Shown piece by piece: positions 33,878 to 42,458 of a DNA stretch of 64,000 bases. Each line of letters opens with the position of its first letter. The first letter of the stretch is position 1. A model generated the notes under the pieces. That model saw only the letters and a program-made list of their open reading frames with translations, made no database searches and was not told the DNA's origin. The stretch is from Curtobacterium sp. VKM Ac-1376 (GTDB lineage Bacteria; Actinomycetota; Actinomycetes; Actinomycetales; Microbacteriaceae), in contig NZ_JADKRV010000013.1 in assembly GCF_015351025.1 (NCBI RefSeq), positions 1 through 64,000 of the forward strand, given 5' to 3'. The position numbers were made by a program, and so were the translations under genes.

Positions 33878-35448
33878 AGCGCGCCGCGGTGTTCTCGGTG
33901 GTGTGGGTCGTCGAGACCTTCGTCGCACTGTTCATGCCCCGCGTCGGCACGCACAAGCTCCTGCTCACACCCGGCATCGAGCCGCTCCGCTGGACCCTCG
34001 GGCGCTGGCGTGCCTGGCGGACCGCGGAACGGGCGGCGAAGCGGGTGCCCGCGTACCGCGCGTTCCTGGCGGAGGCGGGGCGCGCCTCCCGACTGGACAC
34101 GCGTGGCGGGATCGCCGCGGCGATCGCCGGGCTGCCCGAGATGGACAAGGACTCGTACGTCAAGCGCTGGAGCATCCCCGAGCGGTGCGTCGACGGCCGG
34201 CTGCCACGGCGCGGCGTCGTCGTCGACGAGTCGAGCGGGTCGAGCGGCACGCCGACCAGCTGGGTGCGCGGACCGGACGAGCGGCAGGCCACCCGGCAGC
34301 TGCTGCAGCTCGGGTTCTCGCGCACCGCGAAGGACCTGTCGAAGCAGCCGTTCGTGCTGAACGCGTTCTCGCTCGGCGCCTGGGCCACCGGCATGAACGT
34401 CACGGCGTCGCTCACCGAGTCGTCGATGATCAAGTCGATCGGCCCCGATCGCGACAAGATCGTCCAGACGATGCGCGAGTTCGGCACCGGATTCACGTAC
34501 ATCATCTGCAGCTACCCGCCGTTCCTGAAGGCGCTGTTCGAGGACGACCGGCTCGACTGGAGCGAGTACACGATCGTCGCCGCGTTCGGTGGCGAGGGCA
34601 TCAGCGAGAACATGCGCGCCCACATCGAGCAGTACGCGCAGGCGGTGCTCGGGTCGTACGGCGCGAGCGACCTCGAGATCAACCTCGGCATCGAGACGCC
34701 GTTCAGCGTGCAGCTGCGCCGGGCCATCGCGGCCTCGCCCGAGTTGTCCACGGCGCTGACGAAGCAGGCCGAGTACGGCGTGCTGCCGATGGTGTTCCAG
34801 TTCAACCCGTTCGGGTACCTGATCGAGACGAACGACCTGGGGGAACTCGTCGTGACGATCGCCCGGTCCGAGAACATCAGCCCGCGCATCCGGTACAACA
34901 TCCACGACCGCGGACACGTGGTGCGGATGAAGGAGCTGCGGTCCGTGCTGCGGGCGACCGGGCACGCGGCGTTGGCGGACGAAGCCGAACTCGACCTGCC
35001 CCTGCTGTTCCACTACGGCCGGTCCGACCTGTCCGTCGACTACAACGGGGCCGTCGTTGCGCCGGACGTGGTGCGGGACGTCGTGTACGGGGACCCCGAG
35101 CTGCTCGAGGCGGTCGAGAACCACCGCCTGATCAGCTACGAGGACGACCGCGGTGACCGCCAGCTGCACATCGCGTTCCAGCTCGCCTCGGGCGCTGCCG
35201 ACTACGACGCGGACGCCGCGCGCGGGGCCGTCATCGCCGAGCTCCGCCGCTTGAACAAGGACTTCTCGAACGCGATCCGGACGGCACCGCCCGGCACGCT
35301 GCCGACGGTGGCGTTCTACCCGTACCGGACGGGGCCGTTCCGCGAGGACGGCAAGAAGCTGAAGAACGAGTACGTGTGGCAGTTGCCCGCCGGGTCGGTC
35401 GCGCAGTGGGACCTCGACCTGTCGTGGATCGCTGCGAAGGAGGCGTGA
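33874..35448 (+). CDS. PaaK/CapK-like adenylate-forming enzyme
   Basis: The 524-residue protein has the adenylate-forming P-loop SSGSSGTPTSW (about 122-132), a central GSYGASDLEINLG segment like the GTTE region of phenylacetate-CoA ligases and a R(Y/F)NIHDRG motif near residue 342. It would activate a carboxylate with ATP and perhaps transfer it to CoA, an amine or a carrier. The N-terminal 25 residues are hydrophobic and may peripherally anchor it. GTG 33874 overlaps the previous stop (GTGA). Together with the ligase operon it suggests joining of an activated acid to the carrier-bound amino acid; that link is inference. Confidence 0.82.
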   Translation: MKRAAVFSVVWVVETFVALFMPRVGTHKLLLTPGIEPLRWTLGRWRAWRTAERAAKRVPAYRAFLAEAGRASRLDTRGGIAAAIAGLPEMDKDSYVKRWSIPERCVDGRLPRRGVVVDESSGSSGTPTSWVRGPDERQATRQLLQLGFSRTAKDLSKQPFVLNAFSLGAWATGMNVTASLTESSMIKSIGPDRDKIVQTMREFGTGFTYIICSYPPFLKALFEDDRLDWSEYTIVAAFGGEGISENMRAHIEQYAQAVLGSYGASDLEINLGIETPFSVQLRRAIAASPELSTALTKQAEYGVLPMVFQFNPFGYLIETNDLGELVVTIARSENISPRIRYNIHDRGHVVRMKELRSVLRATGHAALADEAELDLPLLFHYGRSDLSVDYNGAVVAPDVVRDVVYGDPELLEAVENHRLISYEDDRGDRQLHIAFQLASGAADYDADAARGAVIAELRRLNKDFSNAIRTAPPGTLPTVAFYPYRTGPFREDGKKLKNEYVWQLPAGSVAQWDLDLSWIAAKEA

Positions 35449-35454
35449 CGCGGG

Positions 35455-35550
35455 TCAACGGACCGCTTGGTCCCCCCTCCCGCCCGGCACCGAGCACCCC
35501 GACAGCAACAGGAGGGTCGCCGCCGTGACCACGGCGACCCTGACCCTCAC
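35455..35550 (-). CDS. 31-residue lipoprotein-like ORF
   Basis: The frame starts at GTG 35550, which overlaps the aldo/keto reductase stop as GTGA, and ends at TGA 35455. Residues 1-19 form a basic start, a hydrophobic core and the lipobox LSGC (Cys19); only 12 residues follow. The perfect signal and the coupling argue against chance, but it could also be the remnant of a longer lipoprotein. It converges on the PaaK-like gene with a gap of six bases. Confidence 0.5.
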   Translation of the reverse strand: MRVRVAVVTAATLLLLSGCSVPGGRGDQAVR

Positions 35551-36527
35551 CAGCGGTCGTGCACGCTCGCGCGGAACCACGTGTCGTACAGGTCGTGCAC
35601 GGTGGCGTCGAGGCCCTCGATCGGCGGCAGGTCGCCGGCAGCGGCGTTCGACCGAGCCTGCTCGGGGTTGCGTGCACCCGGGATCGCCGCGGTCACGCCC
35701 TCCTGCGCGATGATCCACGCGAGCGCCGCCTGCGGCACCGAGACGGCGTCCGGCAGGGACGCCGCGAAGGTCTGCGCCGCGCGCACCCCGTCGTCGTAGT
35801 CCACGCCGCTGAAGGTCTCGCCCTGGTCGAAGGCCTCACCGTGGCGGTTGTAGTTGCGGTGGTCGCCCTCGGCGAACGACGTGTCGGTCGTGTACTTGCC
35901 GGAGAGCAGCCCCGAGGCCAACGGGACGCGCGCGAGGATGCCGACCCCTGCCTCCAGGGCGGCCGGCAGCACGCGGTCGAGCGGCTTGAGACGGAAGGCG
36001 TTGAGGATGATCTGGACGGATGCGACACCGGGCCGGGCGATCGCGGTGAGCGCCTGATCCGCGTTCTCGACGCTGACGCCGTAGGCGGCGATCGAACCGT
36101 CGGCGACCAGCGCGTCGAGGGCGTCGTAGACGGCACCGTCCTCGTAGACCGGGGTCGGCGGGCAGTGCAGCTGCACCAGGTCGAGCATGTCCTGACCGAG
36201 GTTGCGACGCGAGCGGTCCACCCAGTCACGGAAGTTCGCACCCACGTAGTTCTCGGGCACCTGATCGGCCCGGCGACCCATCTTCGTCGTGATCGTCAGC
36301 GGGACGTCAGGGTTCGCGGTCCGCCACGCTCCGATGAGTTGCTCGCTCCGGCCGTCGCCGTAGACGTCGGCGGTGTCGAACAGGGTGACGCCGGACTCGA
36401 CGGAGGCGTCCATGACGGCGTTCGCTTCGGCTTCGCTGACAGGGCCCCAGTCACCGCCGAACTGCCAGGTGCCGAGACCGATGGGGGAGACGGAGCGGCC
36501 GGTACGGCCGAGGGTGCGACTCTGCAT
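35547..36527 (-). CDS. Aldo/keto reductase
   Basis: The 326-residue TIM-barrel enzyme reduces carbonyls with NADPH. The catalytic set is visible: Asp and Tyr in DTADVYG, Lys in TTKMGRR and His in LVQLHCPP; GLGTWQFGG near the start is typical. I prefer ATG 36527 (start MQSRTLGRTG) over the upstream GTG at 36545 because TACGCT lies seven bases before it. Substrate unknown. Confidence 0.92.
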   Translation of the reverse strand: MQSRTLGRTGRSVSPIGLGTWQFGGDWGPVSEAEANAVMDASVESGVTLFDTADVYGDGRSEQLIGAWRTANPDVPLTITTKMGRRADQVPENYVGANFRDWVDRSRRNLGQDMLDLVQLHCPPTPVYEDGAVYDALDALVADGSIAAYGVSVENADQALTAIARPGVASVQIILNAFRLKPLDRVLPAALEAGVGILARVPLASGLLSGKYTTDTSFAEGDHRNYNRHGEAFDQGETFSGVDYDDGVRAAQTFAASLPDAVSVPQAALAWIIAQEGVTAAIPGARNPEQARSNAAAGDLPPIEGLDATVHDLYDTWFRASVHDRW

Positions 36528-36534
36528 GTGGCCG

Positions 36535-36540
36535 AGCGTA
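36535..36540 (-). promoter_or_regulatory. -10 element of the leaderless aldo/keto reductase gene
   Basis: On the minus strand TACGCT ends seven bases before the ATG at 36527. Confidence 0.55.
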
Positions 36541-36578
36541 GTCACGGTGTGCGACGGGTGCTTCAGCCTGATGGCCCA

Positions 36579-36626
36579 GGCTGCGGCTGCGGCTGCGGCT
36601 GCGGCTGCGGGTGCGGGCGCGGGTGC
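36579..36626. repeat. Hexamer tandem repeat (GGCTGC)
   Basis: Five perfect GGCTGC units (36579-36608) are followed by three variants (GGGTGC, GGGCGC, GGGTGC). The tract lies between the reductase start and the stop of the next gene. Confidence 0.85.
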
Positions 36627-36627
36627 G

Positions 36628-37155
36628 TCAACCCTGTGGCGCGACCCCGCGGCGGAGGAGCGCGCGGGCGGCGCGGGCGCGGGGGATGACCCAGACGGCC
36701 GCCCAGAGCGCCATCGCGCTCCAGAGCAGGATCAGCATCGTCGTGATCAGGGCGCCGTGCTCCTCGTGCATCGACCACGTCATCGCGATCCACAGGACGC
36801 CGAGCACGACCTTGCCCCAGCCCGCACCCTCGCGGTCGGCCTGCGCCTGCACGAGCGGGATCCACTGGTCGGCCGGCACACCGGCGGGCACCTTGCCGTC
36901 GGCGATCCACTCGCGGACGGCGATCGAGCGCTCGTAGCCGCCTTCCCCTCGCCACGAGCGCCGCTGCAGGACGACGGCGACCGCCGCACCCGCTGCCGCA
37001 GCCGGGATGCCGACCGTGACCAGGGCCCTCGTCGTCGCCTCGGTCCACGACGACAGGACCAGCATGGCGAGCACCACGGCGAAGGCCGCACCCGTCACGG
37101 CGGCGCCGAGCAGACGGAGCCGCCCGGCTTCGTCGAGGACACCGACACCGTTCAC
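36628..37155 (-). CDS. Small membrane protein of unknown function
   Basis: I do not recognise the family. The 175-residue product has two N-terminal spans (about 15-57), a soluble basic-acidic loop (about 62-108, with RSIAVREWIADGKVPAGVPADQWIPLV) and two C-terminal spans, then a short Arg-rich tail. GTG 37155 is chosen because TACCCT lies seven bases upstream; a longer frame to 37218 lacks any start signal. Confidence 0.75.
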   Translation of the reverse strand: MNGVGVLDEAGRLRLLGAAVTGAAFAVVLAMLVLSSWTEATTRALVTVGIPAAAAGAAVAVVLQRRSWRGEGGYERSIAVREWIADGKVPAGVPADQWIPLVQAQADREGAGWGKVVLGVLWIAMTWSMHEEHGALITTMLILLWSAMALWAAVWVIPRARAARALLRRGVAPQG

Positions 37156-37162
37156 GAGGGAG

Positions 37163-37168
37163 AGGGTA
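37163..37168 (-). promoter_or_regulatory. -10 element of a leaderless membrane-protein gene
   Basis: On the minus strand TACCCT ends seven bases before the GTG at 37155. Confidence 0.5.
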
Positions 37169-37385
37169 CCTGCGTCGACCACGGCCTGACCCGCTGCGGA
37201 GCGGTGCGCGACGCGCACGGGCCGTCGCGGTCGACGATCGCGGCGACGACGGAGCCGGGAGGCGTCGGTCGAGCCGAGAACGTCGTCTCACTGTGAGCGA
37301 GTACCCGGGCTCGGCCGTCGGCGTGGCACGTCAGGCACGATCGCTGACGCGACCCCCGTCCGCGTGCACCGTAGAATCGTCGTGA

Positions 37386-37458
37386 GGGCCTTTAGCTCAG
37401 CTGGTAGAGCGCCACGTTTACACCGTGGATGTCGTCGGTTCGATCCCGGCAGGGCCCA
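37386..37458 (+). tRNA. tRNA-Val (anticodon TAC)
   Basis: The acceptor stem pairs 37386-37392 with 37451-37457, the anticodon stem CCACG/CGTGG encloses TTTACAC with TAC at 37419-37421, and the T arm is 37434-37450. CCA is not encoded. TAGAAT at 37372-37377 is a good -10 element. Confidence 0.95.
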
Positions 37459-37665
37459 CGGTGCCGCCGGTGGACTGCCGGTGGTCAACGCTCAACGCCG
37501 CTTCCAGAGGGTGCGGAAGGAGCAGCCGCCGAGGGAGCCCTCGGGACACGGCCAGACGGTACCCTCGCTTGCTGCTACCAGCGACGCGAACGCCGGGAGC
37601 CGCCGACAACCGAATCGTCTCGCTGTGCACGGCAGAGCCAGACCAATGAAAGGCAACCAGCCGTT

Positions 37666-39360
37666 ATGCCAGCTCTTCAGCACGCGCTCGACATCAAGAA
37701 GCCCGCGGCCCTCAAGCGCGGCGCCCTGCGCGTCACACCGCTCGGCGGGCTCGGCGACGTCGGGCGGAACATGACCCTGTTCGAGCACCGTGGGAAGCTG
37801 CTCATCGTGGACTGCGGTGTGCTGTTCCCCGAGGAGAGCCAGCCGGGCATCGACGTCATCCTCCCGGACTTCACTGCTGTCCGGGACCGCCTCGACCAAG
37901 TCGACGGCATCGTCCTCACCCACGGTCACGAGGACCACATCGGAGGTGTTCCGTACCTCCTGAAGGAGCGCCCGGACATCCCCGTGATCGGGTCGAAGCT
38001 GACGCTCGCGTTCATCACTGCGAAGCTCCAGGAACACGGCATCACCCCGGTGACCCGCCAGGTCGCCGCGGGCGACCGGCTCGACGCCGGGCCGTTCGAC
38101 CTCGAGTTCGTCGCGGTCAACCACTCCATCCCGGATGGCCTCGCCGTCGCCATCCGCACCAGCGCCGGCACCGTGCTGCACACCGGTGACTTCAAGATGG
38201 ACCAGTTCCCGCTCGACCACCGCCTGACCGACCTCAACGGGTTCGCTCGGCTCGGCGACGAGGGCGTGGACCTGTTCCTCGTCGACTCCACCAATGCCGA
38301 GGTTCCCGGGTTCACCACGGCGGAGCAAGACATCGCCCCGGCGATCGACCGGGTGTTCCGTGAAGCACCGAAGCGCATCGTGGTGTCCAGCTTCGCCAGC
38401 CACGTCCACCGCATCCAGCAGGTCCTCGACGCCGCCCAGCGCCACGGCCGGAAGGTCGCCTTCGTCGGCAGGTCGATGGTCCGCAACATGGGGATCGCCG
38501 CAGACCTCGGTTACCTGCACATCCCGGACGGCCTCGTCGTCGACCTCAAGCAGCTCGGCAAGCTCCCCGACCACAAGAGCGTCCTCATCTGCACCGGCTC
38601 GCAGGGTGAGCCGATGGCCGCGCTGTCCCGCATGGCTCGGCGCGAGCACATCATCAAGGTCGGCGAGGGCGACACCATCCTCCTGGCGAGTTCCCTGATC
38701 CCGGGCAACGAGAACGCCATCTACGGCGTCATCAACGGGCTCATCCGCTGGGGCGCCACCGTCGTCCACAAGGGCAACGCGAAGGTGCACGTCTCCGGGC
38801 ATGCCAGTGCCGGGGAGCTGGTCTACTGCTACAACCTCGTGAAGCCGAAGAACGTCCTGCCGGTGCACGGCGAGTGGCGCCACCTCGTCGCCAACGCCGA
38901 GCTCGCAGTACGGACCGGGGTGCCTGAGGACCGGGTCCTCGTGATCGAGGACGGCGTGGTCGTCGACCTCGACCGCGGCAGGGCACGCATCGTCGGTCGC
39001 ATCCCCGCCCCGTACGTGTTCGTGGACGGCACCACCATCGGCGTCGCGACCGAGTCCGCCCTGAAGGACCGTCTCGCCCTGGCCGAGGAGGGCCACATCA
39101 CCGTCCTCGGCATCTTCGACGAGCCCGCCCAGAAGCTCGTCGACCCGGTCGAGTTCCTGCCGAAGGGCTTCGTCGAGGAAGCCGGCTGGATGCAGCACGC
39201 CGAACAGGTCGCGTCGAAGGCGATCGCCGAAGCCGCCGGCCGCGGACACCTCGACGGTGCCGGCGCGGAACGCGCCATCGCCGAGGGGCTCGAGCGGTGG
39301 TTCCTGCGCCGTCACCGCCGCACACCGGTCATCACCGCCGTGGTCGTCGACGCCGACTGA
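37666..39360 (+). CDS. rnj: Ribonuclease J
   Basis: This 564-residue metallo-beta-lactamase/beta-CASP nuclease acts in RNA maturation and decay, as both endonuclease and 5-prime exonuclease. The zinc motif HGHEDH is at residues 86-91 (LTHGHEDHIGG), with LHTGDFKMD and the beta-CASP region (SSFASHVHRIQQ, GRSMVRNM, CTGSQGEP, HVSGHASAGEL) all present. The ATG has only a distant AAAGG. The tRNA-Val lies 207 bases upstream. Confidence 0.95.
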   Translation: MPALQHALDIKKPAALKRGALRVTPLGGLGDVGRNMTLFEHRGKLLIVDCGVLFPEESQPGIDVILPDFTAVRDRLDQVDGIVLTHGHEDHIGGVPYLLKERPDIPVIGSKLTLAFITAKLQEHGITPVTRQVAAGDRLDAGPFDLEFVAVNHSIPDGLAVAIRTSAGTVLHTGDFKMDQFPLDHRLTDLNGFARLGDEGVDLFLVDSTNAEVPGFTTAEQDIAPAIDRVFREAPKRIVVSSFASHVHRIQQVLDAAQRHGRKVAFVGRSMVRNMGIAADLGYLHIPDGLVVDLKQLGKLPDHKSVLICTGSQGEPMAALSRMARREHIIKVGEGDTILLASSLIPGNENAIYGVINGLIRWGATVVHKGNAKVHVSGHASAGELVYCYNLVKPKNVLPVHGEWRHLVANAELAVRTGVPEDRVLVIEDGVVVDLDRGRARIVGRIPAPYVFVDGTTIGVATESALKDRLALAEEGHITVLGIFDEPAQKLVDPVEFLPKGFVEEAGWMQHAEQVASKAIAEAAGRGHLDGAGAERAIAEGLERWFLRRHRRTPVITAVVVDAD

Positions 39361-39426
39361 CAGCGTCGAGCGGGCGACCGGTAGCGGATGGGCTACCGGT
39401 CTCCTTCTCCATCTGGCGGATCGTCC

Positions 39427-39494
39427 GAGCCGGACGGTCCGCGGAGCCGCACGGTCCGCCGAGCCGCACGGTCCGCCGAGCCGCACGGTCCGTC
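39427..39494. repeat. Four tandem 17-bp repeats
   Basis: Units at 39427, 39444, 39461 and 39478 read GAGCCGCACGGTCCGCC with one to three changes. Adjacent units can pair (CGGACGGTCCG, GGCGG). The array lies between RNase J and the convergent lipoprotein gene. Confidence 0.9.
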
Positions 39495-39549
39495 GAGCAG
39501 GACGAGGACTGACGCAGCAGCGAGGACAGGCCGGGGCCCGTCCGTCCGT

Positions 39550-40104
39550 CTACAGCGTCCGCGACGACAGGTCTCCGTCGCCCGTGTCGTAGGTGGTGAC
39601 CCGCCACGCTGCCTGGCGCTCCTCGACGACACGTTTCAGTTCGACCAGTCGCGGACCGGGATACCCCTCACCGGACTGCTGGACAGCGTCGTAGTAGCTC
39701 AGCTTCGTCACGTCGGCCTCAGCACTGGTCAACGTGACGTCGTGCTTCTGCACGAGAGCCAGATCAGTCGCATCGATGAGCGCCTCAACGGCGCTGGTCG
39801 AGTCCGCGTCGGACTCTCCGAGCAGGTCCTTCCTGCCAGGGTCCGTACTCCTCACCCGCCAGACCCAACGCTCCGCCACGTTCTCGAGGCGGAGCCCCAC
39901 GACCGTGCCGCCCACAGCGTCCGATTCGCCGGCCAGGCTCTCGAGCCAGTCCGACGGCCACGCCACCGACGTCGGGATGCCGGTGCTGGGATAGTCCTCG
40001 CCCACCGCGCTCGGAGCGGCAGGGAACGACGCGCACCCCGCTGGAGCGAACACCGTCGCGCTCAGCAGAGCAGCCATCATCACGGATCGTCGAACGTGCA
40101 TCAT
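39550..40104 (-). CDS. Putative lipoprotein
   Basis: I do not recognise the family. The 184-residue product has a signal peptide ending in PAGC (Cys about 24). The remainder is acidic, with LSYYDAVQQSGEGYPGPRLVELKR and WRVTTYDTGDGDLSS that resemble PepSY-type repeats. The start has GAGGGGG upstream and TACGCT about 20 bases further, so an ordinary leader. Confidence 0.75.
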   Translation of the reverse strand: MMHVRRSVMMAALLSATVFAPAGCASFPAAPSAVGEDYPSTGIPTSVAWPSDWLESLAGESDAVGGTVVGLRLENVAERWVWRVRSTDPGRKDLLGESDADSTSAVEALIDATDLALVQKHDVTLTSAEADVTKLSYYDAVQQSGEGYPGPRLVELKRVVEERQAAWRVTTYDTGDGDLSSRTL

Positions 40105-40291
40105 GTCCCCCTCATGGGAGCACCAGCGTAGACGAGTGGACTCCGCGTCGGAGGCCCGCGGGCGGCCCTGAGGGCGAGCCGCCTCCGGGAGTTCCTCTCA
40201 GCGGCCATCGTCCGCGCGAACTCGGGGTCGTTCGCAGTCGTGAGCTCGAGGGAGTCGTCGTGATCGAACCCCGGTGCCGCAGGGCGGAGGA

Positions 40292-42193
40292 CTAGATCTC
40301 GCTCAGCGCTTCTTCATCCGGCGCAAGGTCCTTCTGCACCGCGAACTGGGTCCGGTGCAACTCTTCGTACCGCCCACCCACGGCCAGCAGCTCCTCGTGC
40401 GTGCCGCGCTCCACGATCGATCCGTCCTCGACCACGAGGATCAGGTCCGCACTGCGGATGGTGGAGAGGCGGTGTGCGATCACCATCGCCGTCCGTCCCT
40501 CGAGCGCCTCGCTGAGCGCCGCCTGCACGGCGGCCTCCGACGTGGAGTCAAGGGCCGCCGTCGCCTCGTCGAGGATGACGACGCGCGGCTGGGCGAGCAG
40601 GAGCCTCGCGATGGTCATCCGTTGGCGCTCACCCCCGGACAGCCGGTAGCCGCGCTCGCCCACCATGGTGTCCAGCTGGTCCGGCAGCGACCGGATGAGC
40701 GGCTCGAGCCGCGCACGGCGGACGGCGTCCCACACCTCGTCGTCGGACGCTTCGGGCCTCGCGAGGCGCAGATTGGAGCGGATGGTCTCGTGGAACAGGT
40801 GGCCATCCTGCGTCACCATGCCCATGGCGTGGCGCATGGAGCCGAACGTGACGTCGCGGACGTCCGTGCCTGCCAGGCGAACGGCGCCGCTGTCGACGTC
40901 GTACAGGCGCGAGAGGAGCTGCGCGATCGTGGACTTGCCGGCACCGGATGTACCGACGAGGGCAACGGTCTGCCCCGGCTCGATCCTGAAGGACACGCCG
41001 TGCAGCACCTCCTCGCCGCCCCGGGTGTCCAGCGTGGAGACCTCCTCGAGGGAAGCGAGGGACACCTTGTCCGCAGACGGGTACGCGAAGCGGACGTCGT
41101 CGAACTCGACAGCCACCGGGCCTTCGGGGACGGCGACGGCGTCGGGCTTCTCCTGGATGAGCGGTTCGAGGTCCAGCACCTCGAACACGCGCTCGAAGCT
41201 GACCACGGCGCTCATGATCTCGACGCGCGCGTTCGCCAGGCTCGTCAGGGGCACGTAGAGACGGGTGAGGAGCAGGGCGAGGGTGACGACGTCACCGGTG
41301 TTCAGCTGGCCGCCGAGCGCGAGCACCCCTCCGAGCCCGTACACGAGTGCCAGGGCCAGCGCGGCGACGAGCGTCAGTGCGGTGACGAAGACGAACTGCA
41401 GCATCGCGGTCCTGACCCCGATGTCGCGGACACGGGCGGCGCGGACGCGGAACTCCTCGGCCTCCTCGTCGGGCCGGCCGAACAGCTTGACGAGGGTGGC
41501 GCCGGGCGCCGAGAAGCGCTCGGTCATCTGCGTGCTCATGCCCGAGTTGTGGTCAGCAGCCTCACGGCGGAGTGCGGCGAGGCGACTGCCCATGCGGCGT
41601 GCGGGGACGAGGAAGACGGGGAGCATGATCACCGCGAGCACCGTCACGAGCCAGGACGTGCTGAGCATGACGGTGAGCGTGAGGATCAGCGCCACGAGGT
41701 TCGTGACCACGCCGGACAGCGTGCCGCTGAAGGCCTGCTGGGCACCGATCACATCGTTGTTGAGGCGGCTCACGAGGGCGCCCGTCCGCGTGCGGGTGAA
41801 GAACGCGATCGGCATCTTCTGCACGTGGTTGAAGACGGCGGTCCGGAGGTCCAGGATGACGCCTTCGCCGATGCGCGCCGAGTACCAGCGCGTCACGAGT
41901 GACACGGCGGCATCGGCCACGGCAACGAGGGCGATGACGACGGCGAGCCAGATGATCGTGGCGACCGCGCCCCGGGCGACGATGACGTCGACCACCCGGC
42001 CGGCGAGCACCGGTGTCGCGACCGCGAGGAACGCGCCCACGACGGAGAGGGCGATGAAGACCACCAGCTTGGACCGGTAGGGCACGGCGAACGTCATGAT
42101 CCGCCGCATGGACTCGCGGGAGATGCCGTGCTTGCCGTCCCTGGCGGTCGAGATCTTGTACAGCGAGCTCCAGGCCGCGCCTTCCATGCTCAT
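40292..42193 (-). CDS. ABC transporter, fused permease/ATPase exporter
   Basis: The 633-residue half-transporter has an N-terminal six-span exporter domain (about 35-330) and a C-terminal ATPase with Walker A GTSGAGKS, signature LSGGERQR, Walker B RVVILDEATAALD and switch His in IAHRLSTIRSADL. It would work as a dimer, exporting a lipid, drug or peptide. The insertion TLDTRGGEEVLHGVSF just before Walker A is slightly longer than usual. ATG 42193 has AAAGGA six bases upstream. The cargo is unknown. Confidence 0.92.
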   Translation of the reverse strand: MSMEGAAWSSLYKISTARDGKHGISRESMRRIMTFAVPYRSKLVVFIALSVVGAFLAVATPVLAGRVVDVIVARGAVATIIWLAVVIALVAVADAAVSLVTRWYSARIGEGVILDLRTAVFNHVQKMPIAFFTRTRTGALVSRLNNDVIGAQQAFSGTLSGVVTNLVALILTLTVMLSTSWLVTVLAVIMLPVFLVPARRMGSRLAALRREAADHNSGMSTQMTERFSAPGATLVKLFGRPDEEAEEFRVRAARVRDIGVRTAMLQFVFVTALTLVAALALALVYGLGGVLALGGQLNTGDVVTLALLLTRLYVPLTSLANARVEIMSAVVSFERVFEVLDLEPLIQEKPDAVAVPEGPVAVEFDDVRFAYPSADKVSLASLEEVSTLDTRGGEEVLHGVSFRIEPGQTVALVGTSGAGKSTIAQLLSRLYDVDSGAVRLAGTDVRDVTFGSMRHAMGMVTQDGHLFHETIRSNLRLARPEASDDEVWDAVRRARLEPLIRSLPDQLDTMVGERGYRLSGGERQRMTIARLLLAQPRVVILDEATAALDSTSEAAVQAALSEALEGRTAMVIAHRLSTIRSADLILVVEDGSIVERGTHEELLAVGGRYEELHRTQFAVQKDLAPDEEALSEI

Positions 42194-42458
42194 TGCAGTT
42201 CCTTTCGTGGGCAGCAGCCCGACTGAGACGTCGGGTTGCCCGAACTCGGGCTCCTCCCCAGCGGCGGCGAGCAGGGAGTCAGGATACGGCTCGACCGGCA
42301 CGCACCGTGCGGGCAGTGTCAGTACGCGGCTGCCGCGGTGTCGCCCGGTGGGCTGTTCAGCGTCGGTTCCGCTGCCATCCCGTGGCGCCGCCGACCGCTC
42401 GGCGCCCCGGGTCGCGCTGCGCCAGGCAAGCAACGCGTCCCCGTCAGGAGCGCCGAGA
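42194..42458. other. Gap between exporter and SDR genes
   Basis: No gene is evident in these 265 bases. A small dyad CCCGAC/GTCGGG (42218-42235) lies close to the exporter ribosome site. Confidence 0.5.
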
